Shown: piece after piece, positions 33,801 through 46,400 of the stretch
Numbering within the stretch: the first letter of the stretch is position 1
Layout of the letters: every line of letters begins with the position of its first letter
NCBI GenBank assembly: GCA_026724425.1
Contig: JAIUCV010000277.1
Span: forward strand, 744,001 to 808,000
Direction: 5' to 3'
DNA from: Erythrophleum ivorense
Taxonomy: Eukaryota; Streptophyta; Magnoliopsida; Fabales; Fabaceae
DNA: 64,000 nucleotides
Notes under the pieces: model-generated
The model's database searches: none
Seen by the model: only the letters and a program-made list of their open reading frames with translations
Told to the model about the DNA's origin: nothing
Position numbers and translations under genes: made by a program

Positions 33801-35228
33801 CTATTAAGAGGCTCTATTCTCACTATCCACAATATTTGAAAGAATTTGAGACAGAACTTGAGACAGTTGGTAGCATCAAGCACCGGAATCTGGTTAGTCT
33901 TCAAGGTTACTCCTTGTCCCCTCATGGGAATCTTCTCTTTTATGACTACATGGAAAATGGCAGTCTATGGGATCTTCTTCATGGTAAGTCGGAGCTATTC
34001 CTTCAATGGTATACGACGGTACATGTTATGATGCATAAATTGTACAGCCCTGAGCATTGTTGTATGAAGTGGACACTTACGATTTAAAGATGCATGTCTC
34101 ATGACACCCGTTTGGAAGCCAAAATATTGATTTTCTTTGTACTGTTTTTCAGGGCCAACCAAGAAGGAAAAACCTGATTGGGATCTTCGTCTAAAAATTG
34201 CACTCGGAGCAGCCCAAGGGCTTGCATATCTACACCATGATTGTTGTCCCCGTATCATCCACAGGGATGTGAAATCATCGAATATTTTATTAGATAATGA
34301 GTTTGAGGCCCATCTCGCCGATTTTGGCATTGCCAAAAGTCTATGCCCCTCCAAATCCCACACTTCAACTTTCACAATGGGGACAATTGGCTATATAGAC
34401 CCTGAGTATGCTAGGACTTCCCGGCTCACTAAGAAGTCTGATGTGTATAGCTTTGGTATTGTTTTACTTGAGTTGCTAACTGGGAGGAAAGCTGTTGACG
34501 ATGAATCCAATCTCCATCATCTTGTTAGTCTGCTGCCTATTTTAAAATTATCTATTTTCCTGCTATATGTAGATCATCACAGAGCTAGGAGTGTACCTTT
34601 GGTCTTGCCATACTAGATATTCTGGGCATTAAAGAAACTTTCCCTTTTTACTCCATGGACTAAAAAATTGGTTTTGGCTTGTGATTAAAAACTGGAAATC
34701 TATTATACTTAAATATTCAGACTTGTTAAAGCAATCAAGCTGTATATTCCTTGTTTTAGACTGGTTTTAAGGTTTGCAATTTGCATGCTTGGATTTGAAA
34801 CTTTTTTTCTTTTTTCACACAGGATCTGTTAGATTGAATCCTCACTAACTATATCCTTCTTATCTGTTTAGATTTTGTCTAAGACCGCTAACAATACTGT
34901 CATGGAAACCGTTGATCCTGATATTACTGCCACATGTAAGGACATGGGAGCAATTAAAAAGGTTTTTCAGCTTGCTCTTTTATGCACCAAGAGACAGCCA
35001 GCTGATAGGCCAACGATGCATGAGGTAACTCGTGTGTTGGGAAGTCTTGTGCCATTCAACTGCCCTCCACAACCACCTGCATCACAACCACCCGCAAAAG
35101 TGCCGTGCTATGTGGATGAGTATGCAAATCTCAGAATTCCACGCTTGTTGAACTACCCATCTATCAGCACATCTGATGCCCAGCTATTCCTCAAGTTCGG
35201 AGAGGTAATTTCTCAGAACAGGAAATGA
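27891..35228 (+). pseudogene. ERECTA: ERECTA-type LRR receptor kinase, 27 exons, disabled by TAG and a lost splice donor
   Basis: ERECTA is a plasma-membrane LRR kinase that binds EPF/EPFL peptides and controls organ shape and stomatal patterning. The 27 traced exons (first 27891-27966, last 34872-35228) sum to 2,928 nt: 975 codons plus stop, the family length. They encode a signal peptide (1-24); paired N-terminal text YCVWRGVTCDNVTF; about 20 LRRs; a transmembrane segment near 580-602 (AAILGIALGALLILLMILMA); and a kinase with G-loop GYGALSTVYK (654-663), VAIK Lys675, HRD Asp772, DFG 790-792 and YIDPEYA. It ends VISQNRK. Two lesions break it. The donor after exon 18 (31985) reads CTGAGT instead of GTGAGT; reading on gives KL then TGA. 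Codon 561 (33022-33024) is TAG where the family has Trp (GLCGYxLNSPC), before the membrane exon. All other borders and frames are clean, so loss is recent, or the sequence has errors, or only a soluble ectodomain is made. Confidence 0.88.
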
Positions 35229-35390
35229 GGATTTTGAAAGAATTGAAGAACCATGTATATATAAATTTAACCCAAATTAAAAAAAAAGGAAAAGAAAAAA
35301 GACAGAAGAATGGTAGGAAAGTGGAAAACAGAAAATGTGTATTAGAATTTTAGAATCAGTTATTGTAACTTAGAACAAATGAGATGTATA

Positions 35391-35487
35391 ACCTTGCTAT
35401 GCAGTAACTCATCTTGTACTTGTTAGTTATTCCTTATAACCTTACGATGCAGTAACTCACTTCTTGTACTTACTAGTTATTGTTTAT
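35391..35487 (+). repeat. 48-bp tandem duplication in ERECTA 3' flank
   Basis: ACCTTGCTATGCAGTAACTC at 35391 repeats as ACCTTACGATGCAGTAACTC at 35439. The two copies share CTTGTACTTRYTAGTTATT and end in TTATA/TTATG. It lies 160 bp after the stop, probably in the 3' UTR. Confidence 0.7.
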
Positions 35488-37140
35488 GACCCCACACAAT
35501 ATGGTAGAAGTAAATTTATACTGAGGCCTTAACCAATGGAGTAGCAAGCTCTTAATAGCAAAAGTTTGCACTGTGTCTGCGTAGTGTGTGAATAATGGCA
35601 ATAATGTAGTGACTGAATACTGATCCTTTGCTGGCCGATATCAGTCTTTTATCTTGATGCTGACAGTACTCGGCAGATTAGCCATCTGCTTAGAAAGTGG
35701 TCCAAAGATGAACTATGAAATTTACGGAATTACGGTCACTGAACTCCAAAAGGGTGAATTGACGTTGTTCTAAGTATTGCCTCAAAATATGAATTTTGGT
35801 CACTGAACTCCGCGAGGGATTCCAAGACGTAATTAAGACGCTGATCTGGACCTTATGATACTCTGTCGTGTGGTGAAAAAATATTTAAATACCGTGCGAT
35901 TTTATGATAAATAAATTAGAATTTATTAAAATGTGGGTAAATGATCTCACTATTTTTCTTTTTCCGGGGCCAGAATGAGCCTCACTGGTTAGTGATTACA
36001 GCACCCGTTTGGGTAGATATTTATTGGCTAATTACAATACGTTATATGTACCTTATGTTTGTTCATCTTTCTTTTCTCATGTTACGTCTACAGTGGATTA
36101 GCAATTTACCATCGTTTTCAAGAGTCAATAATACTGATATATTCTTGCACGGTTTAATAACTGATTTATTGCTATTATAATTTGAAAATAATAATTTATT
36201 TTGAACATGTGATACGTTAACGCCATTTTGTGACTAAAATGTAAAAAAAAAAAAAAAGTGAAAGAGAATTAATATGGGCAAAAGTGCAATTTTAACGTAT
36301 GTGTCTTCATTTTTCATTTGAATTTTAAACTGATCATATTGTAATAAAAATAAAATTGAAAATATGTTAAGAAATATTTACATATATATATATATATATA
36401 TGGAGAGAGATTATTTAACATTAAAACTTGAACTACAAATCAAGCAGTACTGAATGCAAATATATATTTTAAATTTGAATTTAGATCCGTTGTATTACAG
36501 TAACATTCCGAAAGAATTATAGAAAGGGGCATATATTAATCAAGTGAGTCGTCTAGAAAGGACAGATGGGGAGCTAAACTAAAATTTACTAGATCCTGAA
36601 AACAATACTATTTTTTTTTAAAAAAAAATTGGACTTTGCTCTTAACATTAAATGTTAAATTCTAAATTGAAACTGGATATTTATTTTTAGTATGATTGTA
36701 AAAAAAGTTAAACAAATTTATTTTCCTCTAGAATGAATATTGTGCAAAAATTAAAATTTATTGAAATAATTAGATATAATTTTTATAATAAAAAGAAAAT
36801 GAGTTATAATTTAATTAAATTTCAACAGCGGTTAGTATAATTTATTTTAAAAATTTTAATTATAAAATAAATAATTTGCATCCGTTTTTACATTTTAAGT
36901 GTTTTTTTGGCGGCTAGCGTGGTTATGGAATCGTTCCTCCTGCTCCAACCCACTCACAGATTATGTGTGTGTTTAAAAATCTGTTTAAAAATTACGTTTG
37001 TGTAAAAACAGAAAATCAGTGCTTTTGGACTCTGAAAATGCAAAAACAAACACACCGTATACTAGTTAAACAAACGCTGAAATGGAGTGACACTCGCGGA
37101 GGTCGGTGAAAAAGGTGAAAAACAAGGAGTCCCAAAACAA
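35488..37140. other. Intergenic DNA between ERECTA and myosin
   Basis: AT-rich from 35880 on, with (TA)n at about 36384-36402. A pair of related sentences (AATTTACGGAATTACGGTCACTGAACTCC at 35718 in part, and GAATTTTGGTCACTGAACTCC at about 35790) marks a short repeat unit 35710-35850. No gene seen. Confidence 0.45.
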
Positions 37141-37149
37141 CCCCAGGAG

Positions 37150-37400
37150 TACAGTGGTGACGTGTCGAATACGATATAAATACTCTGCAGTTTCGCCATT
37201 TTTGACTCATGGTCTAACCCTTCGTAGGGCGGGAACCCAAAATTTCACCAGAACTCATGCCCTTCAGCCCCTATTTTGTCCTTCTCTCTCTGTCTAGGGT
37301 TTGAATTTTGAATAATTCATCCTCTTCACCTCTCTGTTTCAATCTATCGAATACCTAAATTCCTTGGGTCCCAGCTCATTTTCTGTTACAGGAACCCAAG
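37150..37400 (+). promoter_or_regulatory. Core promoter and 5' UTR of the myosin XI gene
   Basis: TATAAATA at 37175-37182 is preceded by TGACGTGTCG (37158-37167), a bZIP-type ACGT core. A start about 30 bp downstream would give a roughly 190-nt, pyrimidine-rich 5' UTR ending GAACCCAAG before the ATG. A CAG at 37389-37391 could be a 5' UTR intron acceptor, but no need for it is seen. Confidence 0.4.
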
Positions 37401-40400
37401 ATGAATCCGCGTGATGGCTCCAAAGTTTGGGTCGAAGACAGAGATTTGGCATGGGTGGCCGCTGAAGTACTCGGCTTTGCTGGCAAGCAAGTCCAACTTG
37501 TCACTGCTTCTGGGAAGAAGGTGAGGAGTTTGTTTCTCGGTTACATGCCTAGTTTATGTGCTAAATGCGTAATAATGTATAATTCCGAGTGTATTTTCAA
37601 ATTTTTGGTTTCGGGAGGTGTGGTTTGTAGGTTTTTGCATTACCAGAGAAACTCTTCCCGAGGGATGCAGATGAAGAGGAGCATGGGGGAGTGGAAGATA
37701 TGACGAGGTTGGCTTACTTGAATGAGCCGGGAGTTTTGTATAATCTTCATAGGAGATATGCCCTAAATGATATATATGTGAGTCTGCTACAAGATGATCA
37801 ATCTCTGTTGTTAGTTATTTGCAGTAATTTATTAGCTTTATGGTCAATTAAGGTTGGCCATAGGCCTAATCATGATGATGATGTCCGTAATTGAACTATG
37901 TCTATATTTTTGAAAAAGATGCACGTGATTGTGGAATTTAGCGCTACATGAGACTGAAAAGACTAAAAAAAATGGTTGTAAACTTGGAAACGGAGAAATG
38001 GTGTTTGGGAAGCTAAGCTGGGCATTCGGATTGGTGAACTATATATTATTTGCTGCACAACTAGCCGCATGAGAGAAAGCAGGAAGAAGAAAAAGCTACA
38101 AGTTCAAAAAAAATTGAGAGTTCTTTTTTATTTAATTTTTATTTTATTGGTTAAAGGTCCCGGAGTGAATTTTACTTGATAGTTGGGCTTATCAAGTTAG
38201 TTGCACAAATACATATTGCCAAGCGAGCCATCTAACAATTCAAATCTTGTCATTGTGGAAAGTTCTTTGATATGCACTTTCTGCTTAACATTAATATCTA
38301 CATTAATGAAGACTTAATAGTGTGTCTTGATGGACAAATTATAATCAACTGCATAAATTAATGCATAATCATTAGTGTTTCATGCTTCAGTTTCATTTTT
38401 GGTGATTTCATGCAATGAACTTGGTCAGTTGGTCTTCAGCTGAACATAGTATAGTACACATGGTTTTTGTAAATAATAATATATGAATATCTCATATTTT
38501 TGGATTGTCATGCTGTACCTTCACATAATAGGATTGTTAAATTGGCTCCAGTAGATTTTATGCCATTTTATGCTTTTCTCCTGACATGTTTGTCTTTGGT
38601 AGACATATACAGGGAGCATTTTAATAGCTCTAAATCCATTCACAAAGCTTCCTCATTTGTATGATATCCATATGATGGAGCAGTATAAAGGAGCTCCATT
38701 TGGTGAGCTCAGTCCACATGTATTTGCTGTTGCTGATGCATCTTATAGGTTAGTGTGCATTTATGTGTTTGTATTATATATTTATTATCACTTATTTATT
38801 TATTCTTTATTATTCTTGCCATGCCCTATGTCATGTTGTGAAATGTGAATTAGTGAGCTTCTGTTGGTCATGATTTAGAGCGATGATGAATGAAGGTCAA
38901 AGCCAGTCTATTTTGGTCAGTGGTGAAAGTGGTGCTGGGAAAACTGAGACAACAAAATTGATTATGCAGTATCTTACCTTTGTTGGTGGGCGAGCTGCTG
39001 GTGATGATAGAACAGTTGAGCAACAAGTTCTTGAAGTAAGATATTAATGAATCCAATCAGTCATGAGATTTTCCATCTGGACATCAATATTAGGTGCTAA
39101 TTCCACTTTCTGATTTATTCAGTCTAATCCCCTCTTGGAGGCTTTTGGTAATGCAAGAACTGTCAGGAATGACAATTCAAGGTGAATTTGGTTCCTTTTT
39201 TGTTTGTTTATTTATTTCTACCCTAGTTGTTTCCTTTTACGCTGGTTTCCATATTTTGTCACTTTCTAGGCTATTAGTTTGTTTCCACATATAATCTATG
39301 AAAAAGCTTGATCTTAGTGTTTTGGTTGTCTTATGGTCTTGTCTCATTATATCATCTAAAGCATGCTGTGCATAGTAATGACGTACTTTTGTCATGTCTG
39401 TAATTAAATCCATCCTAAATAAGAGTGGAATTTTAAGGAAATATATAGTTTTAGAACAGATTTGTTATTGAATGTCAGTCCTTGTTTGGTGAACAGTAAA
39501 TTTGGTGTGGCTGTGTCAAATACTCTTACATTGAAATTATCATTGCTATAGTACATATTTACAATGGAATGTCAGATCTTTTGGGTAAACAGTAAATTTG
39601 GTGCAGCAGTGTCAAAGGCTTATACTGAAATTATTATTGCTATGTTCCTTTCTTAGGCTTATATTATTACTATGTTCTTTTCTTTTCTTTTCAATTGCAG
39701 CCGTTTTGGGAAGTTTGTTGAAATTCAGTTCGATTCAAATGGTAGAATATCTGGTGCTGCTATTCGAACTTACTTATTGGAAAGATCACGAGTAGTGCAG
39801 ATAACAGATCCTGAAAGAAACTATCATTGCTTTTATCAGTTGTGTTCGTCAGAAAGGGTATTCAATGTCTTATGTAGCATCTATCTGTTTCTGTTAATTG
39901 GTTCTTGTATTGCAGCATTTTGCATGTGCATGTTATTTTTTTTTAATTTTTTTTTGGGGGGGGGTGTTGTCAAGGTTGAAGCATTAAGAGTTATGCTTGA
40001 TGATTGGAATGCCTCTTTTTTCAGGATGCTGAGAATTATAAGTTAGGACACCCAAGCCACTTTCACTACTTAAATCAAAGCAAAACATATGAATTAGATG
40101 GAGTAAGTAGTGCTGAAGAATACATGAAGACAAGGAGGGCAATGGATATAGTTGGTATAAGCCATGAGGAACAGGTGTAATACCAATTACCTGTTTGTGT
40201 TGCTTTTGCTTTGCGGGATAAAATTATTGACGGGCCTTGTTTTACTTATGGTTATCCTATATTCCTATTATCAGGAAGCTATATTTCGCACATTAGCTGC
40301 AATTTTACATTTGGGGAATATTGAATTTTCTCCTGGAAAAGAACATGACTCGTCGGTAATAAAGGATGAGAAGTCAAGGTTCCATTTGCAGATGGCAGCC

Positions 40401-43400
40401 AATCTCTTCATGTAGGTGACTTATTTGAAATCTTGTTTTCTTTATATGAAATTTAAGTTTGCTGAATTATATTTCATTTCCCTCATTGGCATTTGTATGT
40501 AAAAATTAAATGTTTATTTATTAACTTTTCCTGCATACAGTTATGATGTTGCTATATTAATTTATGATGGTATGACCTTGTAAAGTTCGCAGACAGTGTA
40601 TCCAACTAAAATTTGTCAGGGAAACGTGGGTGACAAGAATGGCTAGGAAATGCTAAAGTACAGTTGATTTGTTTCTTTTGGAAACAACTATTAACATTGC
40701 AAAGATAAGTAGAGCGGATATCAAGCTAAGCACAGAAGTTAAGATATACATGTGAAAGTGGCATAGCAGCTGATTCAGAACGAGCTGCATTGGTCTCTCT
40801 GTTTGGTCCCATGCAATGTCAGATCTTTTGAGACTCAGTGAGGCTGCAGAACCACAAAAGCTGGTGTAGTATTGTGTTGATGAGACACGAGGACCCATCA
40901 CATTATTATGATGATGATGATGATGATCATTATCATTGATTGTCATCGGTGTTACAAATGAAAAATATATTACATTTAAAAAATAAAAAATAAAAAGAAT
41001 TGGATGATTGATATCCCAGTTGAGCATTATGCTCTATCATAGTCACCAATTGATTGGCTTTGATAGTATGTCTAAATTTTGGACAGAAATTTGGGTGCTA
41101 TGGAATTTATTTCTCTGTATTTGTGAACAATTGTGGCTGTTATTTCTGTAATCTGGAAGAAATAAAAGTATTATGGGTTTTGTTCTCTAATGGGATGGTT
41201 AACATTCCATGTAGTTCTTACTATTTGATTGACCCAAAACAAGTTGGATGCTGGGTCATATCTTCTTTAAGATGTAATGACCGGTCATAATTTTATATTT
41301 TGGTTTTTGTCTGCTTAACTTAATGACTGTTCTTTTTTCCTTCTCTAGGTGTGATGTGAATCTACTGTTAACAACATTGTGTACTCGTTCAATACAAACC
41401 CGTGAAGGAAGTATTGTGAAAGCTCTTGATTGCAATGCTGCTGTTGCTGGTCGGGATGCTTTGGCAAAAACTGTTTATGCCCGCCTATTTGACTGGTATT
41501 TTTATGGTCAATGGAGAATCAATGGTCATATTTGTTATGCATTATTTTGGATGACTATATTATTTGTTTTTGTTGTTTTACCAGGCTTGTTGATAAAATC
41601 AATAGGTCTGTTGGGCAAGATATCAATTCCCAGATACAAATTGGAGTTTTGGATATATATGGTTTTGAGTGCTTTAAGGATAATAGGTAAGTCGTCAATT
41701 ATATGCTTGTCACTTTGAGCAGGGGTTTTTATTTTTTATGTTTTTGGTCGGGTGTAAAGAAATGAAGTGAGTGGGTTAACTCTGCATTTGTAGTTGAGAC
41801 ATTCTGATCCATTGATCAGGCATTTATTCTTGTGATATTGTTCAGAGTCTAATTTTTCCTTTTTTATCTTTTGTTGGAGTGGGTTAAATCTGCATCTGTA
41901 TTTCTGGAACTTTCTTATGTATGGGTTAGATTAGGCATTGATTTTTGTAACCACTGTTTAAATTTTTATCTCTTTTTTTTTTTTTTCCTAAAAGGGTTTG
42001 TTGAGAATCTTGGCAACTGCTGGTGTTCCTATCTCATACATTTTGGTACTTTCGCTAGTAGCAAAGATGATTAATGCTATTGCTCAAACTTTACATCATG
42101 TTTGGTTACTTGCAATGTAATTGGATTCCAATCACGTTGCAAGTAAAATATCTATTATGCTTTTATAATTATTATTTCATATATCAAATTACTATTTTAA
42201 CTATCAACTCACCTTTTTAAAAGTAGAGATATAATGGTAATTTCCTCTCTGTCTTACCCACAAATTACATTCCTTTCTCGATTCCATCATCCAACCAAAT
42301 ATGCTGTTAATTACTATCATCTGTTGATTCCTTTTTCATGGTATATCCATTATTAGATTTTGATTTTTATGCTTCTTCTTCTCTTGTTAAATGAAATTGT
42401 TAATTTTTCTCAATATGATCTCCACTTAATCCAGCAACATTTTCTTCCAACAGTTTTGAGCAATTCTGCATTAACTTTGCAAATGAAAAGCTTCAGCAAC
42501 ATTTTAACGAGGTATGGAAGTGTGTTATGTGATTTGCTATATAATCTGCTGTCTCTAAGTTAATCCATTAGTGTGATTGTATTTATATGCATCAAGTGGA
42601 TTTAGTTTGTATTTTGGACTTTTCTTATAATTATGTTCTGTCTTTTCATTTCTCCAGCATGTATTCAAGATGGAGCAGGAGGAGTATAGCAAAGAAGAAA
42701 TTAACTGGAGTTACATTGAATTTATTGACAACCAAGACGTTTTAGATTTGATTGAAAAGGTTTTTGGTTAAATTTTTCTTATGCGTATTCAGGTGGATAT
42801 ATTTAAAATCTGTACTTCTATGTTCCATATAGTTTAATGCATGATTGTCCGTTTTGTACATATTGTGTGGCAAGGAGAATATATAGGTCTTGGTATCTGA
42901 AGAATATTGTTCAAGCTGTGATTATCCATAGATTATTGGGAAGCCAGCTAGGCAGATAGTCAGCAATATATCAAAACACTATTATTGTCATATCCTGCTT
43001 TCTAGGACTTATGTCTGAATCTCTTTTTTGTATTATGTCTGTGTGTGTGTCTCCCTCTGTCCCTATATATATATATATATTGTTGGGGGGCAAACCATTG
43101 GATTTGGTTCTTTTAAAGCATAAAACGTTAAGATCTGTCTGTTTAGGAATCACATCTCTGCAGTCATGTCAAAAGAAAGTAATATAATGTCTTTCTTAAG
43201 ATTTGGTTCTGTTTGTATGTATGCCTTTAATTTTAGTTTCTTGTGGACTGATCTTTGCTGTCATTTGCAGAAGCCCATTGGCATCATTGCACTGTTGGAT
43301 GAAGCTTGGTAAAATTTGAGTTCTTTAATATGAATTGTTCTGTATATATTTATCTAATGCTCTCCAGCAAATTAGCCTTAAGGTTGAATTTCCTGTCCTT

Positions 43401-46400
43401 GCAGCATGTTTCCAAAATCAACACATCAAACATTCTCAACCAAGTTGTTTCAGCATTTCCGGTTCCACCCAAGGTTGGCAAAGGAAAAGTTTTCAGAAAC
43501 AGATTTTACCCTGTATCATTATGCTGGAAAGGTGAGTCTGTGCTGCAGTATTTTCCCTTGTTTAATACATGAAGCCTTATAATGTAACAAATTTTTCAAT
43601 GATTTGCTACTTTTATGCAGGTCACTTATCATACAGATAGCTTTTTGGACAAAAATCGTGATTATGTTGTTGTTGAACATTGCAATCTATTGTCTTCTTC
43701 CAAATGCTCCTTTGTTTGTGATCTTTTCCCTTTTCTTCCAGAGGAATCTTCTAGATCATCATACAAATTTTCTTCTGTAGCCTCCAGATTTAAGGTGTGA
43801 GGATCTATATCTACCCTTCTTCTTTTTCTTTCTCTTTCTCTCTCTCTCTCCCCCCTCGCCTTCTTTTTATAACCAAGGATCAGTTCTGTTGATTCTGTTG
43901 AAGTCATGATGGATTCCATGTAAATGTGTAATATTAATGATGAGAATAGTTTTCTTTCATTAGAAAAATTTTCCACCAATCTAAATTTTATTTCAATTTC
44001 TCAAGGAAAGGTTTTCTTAAAAATGAGTAAGGAAACCATTTCCACTTTTACTTTAGCCTATTGCTATAAGCTTACTATCATCATTGTCACCTACTGTGGG
44101 CCAACATCATCATCATCAAAGCTTACCAAGGACTGTGCTTGCACCCAAATAAAAATTTTCTGAAGAGAAATTTTCTTATGAAACAAGCAATAGAAAATCA
44201 TTCAATTGGAAAAATATTTTCTAGAAGTTTTCATTTTCCCACAAAACCAACGGAGCCATGATGAGTTTGGCTTAAAAATACCTGGCCATTTTGTCCAGTT
44301 GTTGTAATTATGTGCCACAGTCTGTTTTCTTTAAGAACATTAAATAGCTCTTTTATGCTGTTGGTCGTGAGGTAAGGTTTTCTTGGTTGAGTACCATTTT
44401 GCTGGAGGATAAATGGCACTAGCTACAAATGGTAGTTATTATGAATTGTGGAACCTTTTTGATGTCTTTTAAAAGTGGAAAGGAGCTGTAGACTGCTATT
44501 TCTCCCTTGTTATTATGCCACTCAAAGGATATCATGGGGTTTAGATAAGGATCCATTATTCTGATCAAACTTTATAGTTGAATAAAGTATTCCGTCACTA
44601 TTTCTATGTTGCTGACCTTTTAACTTTTCATTGGAACCTCAGCAACAACTTCAAGCACTGATGGAGACTCTCAACACAACAGAGCCTCATTACATACGAT
44701 GTGTGAAGCCAAATTCTTTTAATCGGCCTCAAAGGTTTGAGAATTCAAGTGTGATACATCAATTACGCTGTGGGGTCAGTAGCTTGAATATTCTAGCATT
44801 CCTTTATTAGAGCTGTTATCACAGGGACAAATTGATTTCCTGCATGTCAGTTATTAAGGACTTCATTGGTTGCTGTCTTGCTGATTATATTGTCAGTGAT
44901 TGCCATTGTTGCTACCCAATGTTTGATAATGTTGCACATCTTGTAAAGAAAGTTTTGATTTGTTGTCTGTGATGAATTACTTTTATTATGTTTCTTTTCT
45001 TATACCCATCGTTATTGAACTGGTATCATTGACTTTTCCTATGAGATACGACTCACAGGGTACCATAAGCTTTTGAATTATGATGAATTTCTTGTCTTGG
45101 TGATATTACGTTGAATCGAGCTAAATAGCTTGTAATTTGCCCATGCATAATATATTTTCTTAAATTTTTGCCTGTGGCAAAAGGCTGGTTCTTTCTGCAT
45201 TACAAAAGGCCAATTCATGAGAGTGATTTGTCAAAATTATAAACAAAGTAACAGAGTGATCATTGTTATACAAATTGCAAAGTTTGACACTGGTCTGGTC
45301 GTATTGACTATTTGAAAGACTCTTTTAAGTATTTGATTTGCAGAGGGAATGCTTGCAAAATTTGGTGGAGCAGCTGGAGCTGTAGTAGATCTTTTTGAAG
45401 TTTTCAGATCAAAATGGGATTTAGATGTTGTGAAAACGTGCAGATCATATATTATTAGTACTCTGGTGTATTTGGTCAGAGAAGAATATACATTATTTAG
45501 AGGGTTGGTTTATGCTGTCAAATGGATTTTCCCATAAGATTGTCTTTTTGGTATTCTTATCATGCTGTGCTGAAAAGAAACAGTTGGGGTTGCTTTTATA
45601 GAATTCTGATTCAGAGTTTTTCTGTGTTTCTGTATTTTCTTCATTTAATGGTTTCTATGACAAGAAAAAATTATATAACTTACAGCTAAATGTGTACATT
45701 TACACAGTGTTGTGGGCCTTATTTGAATTTTCATGCAAATAAGTTGCCATAATCCATAGTCAATTATGCATGTCTTCTAGGTTTACTTCCTAAAAGGATT
45801 CAGCTTTGTTAAGCACTTCTGTGTCATATTTCTATTTGTTCAGGGTGTCCTTGAGGCTGTTCGAATAAGTCTGGCAGGTTACCCCACTCGGAGGACTTAT
45901 TCAGAGTTTGTCGATCGCTTTGGGTTAATAGCTCCTGAATTTATGGATGGCAGGTCAGTTTACTAAAAGTTCATATGCACAATTATTTAACTCTTGTATT
46001 CCATATATATATATATATATATTTATATTGGTTTCTTTTTCCAAAGTATTGAGCTATATGTGTTAAAAACATTTGTGTCATTAGGATTATTGTGAGGGTC
46101 ATGGTGTAAGTTTTGACTAATGTTGAAGAAGCGGGCTTAACCAGATCAATGTAAATAATCATGTATTTGGTTAACATTTTGTGAAATTTATCAAACTATA
46201 TCAAAATAAGATTGTACCTTATTAGCATTGACATTCAAACTGTTAATTATAATAATGTTTTAAGCAGTAATAACTATTTATAGATTGGTAAAATTGTAGC
46301 TGAAAATATAAAAGCATCTAAATTTAAACCATTTATATTATTAATGTTTTGAGCTTAGTGGTAGGAGTGATAGAGTTATTCCATGAGGTTGAGGGATGGA

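Noticed and set aside
27891..35228. ERECTA as an ordinary functional gene
   Set aside because: The in-frame TAG at 33022 cannot be removed by any splice choice I could find, and the exon 18 donor is CT.
36384..36402. (TA)n as a promoter TATA box for myosin
   Set aside because: Over 1 kb from the ATG and a plain microsatellite; the TATAAATA at 37175 is better placed.
40653..41027. 124-codon minus-strand frame in a myosin intron
   Set aside because: Contains a CAT/ATG microsatellite and lies wholly in intron 40412-41348; no recognisable domain.
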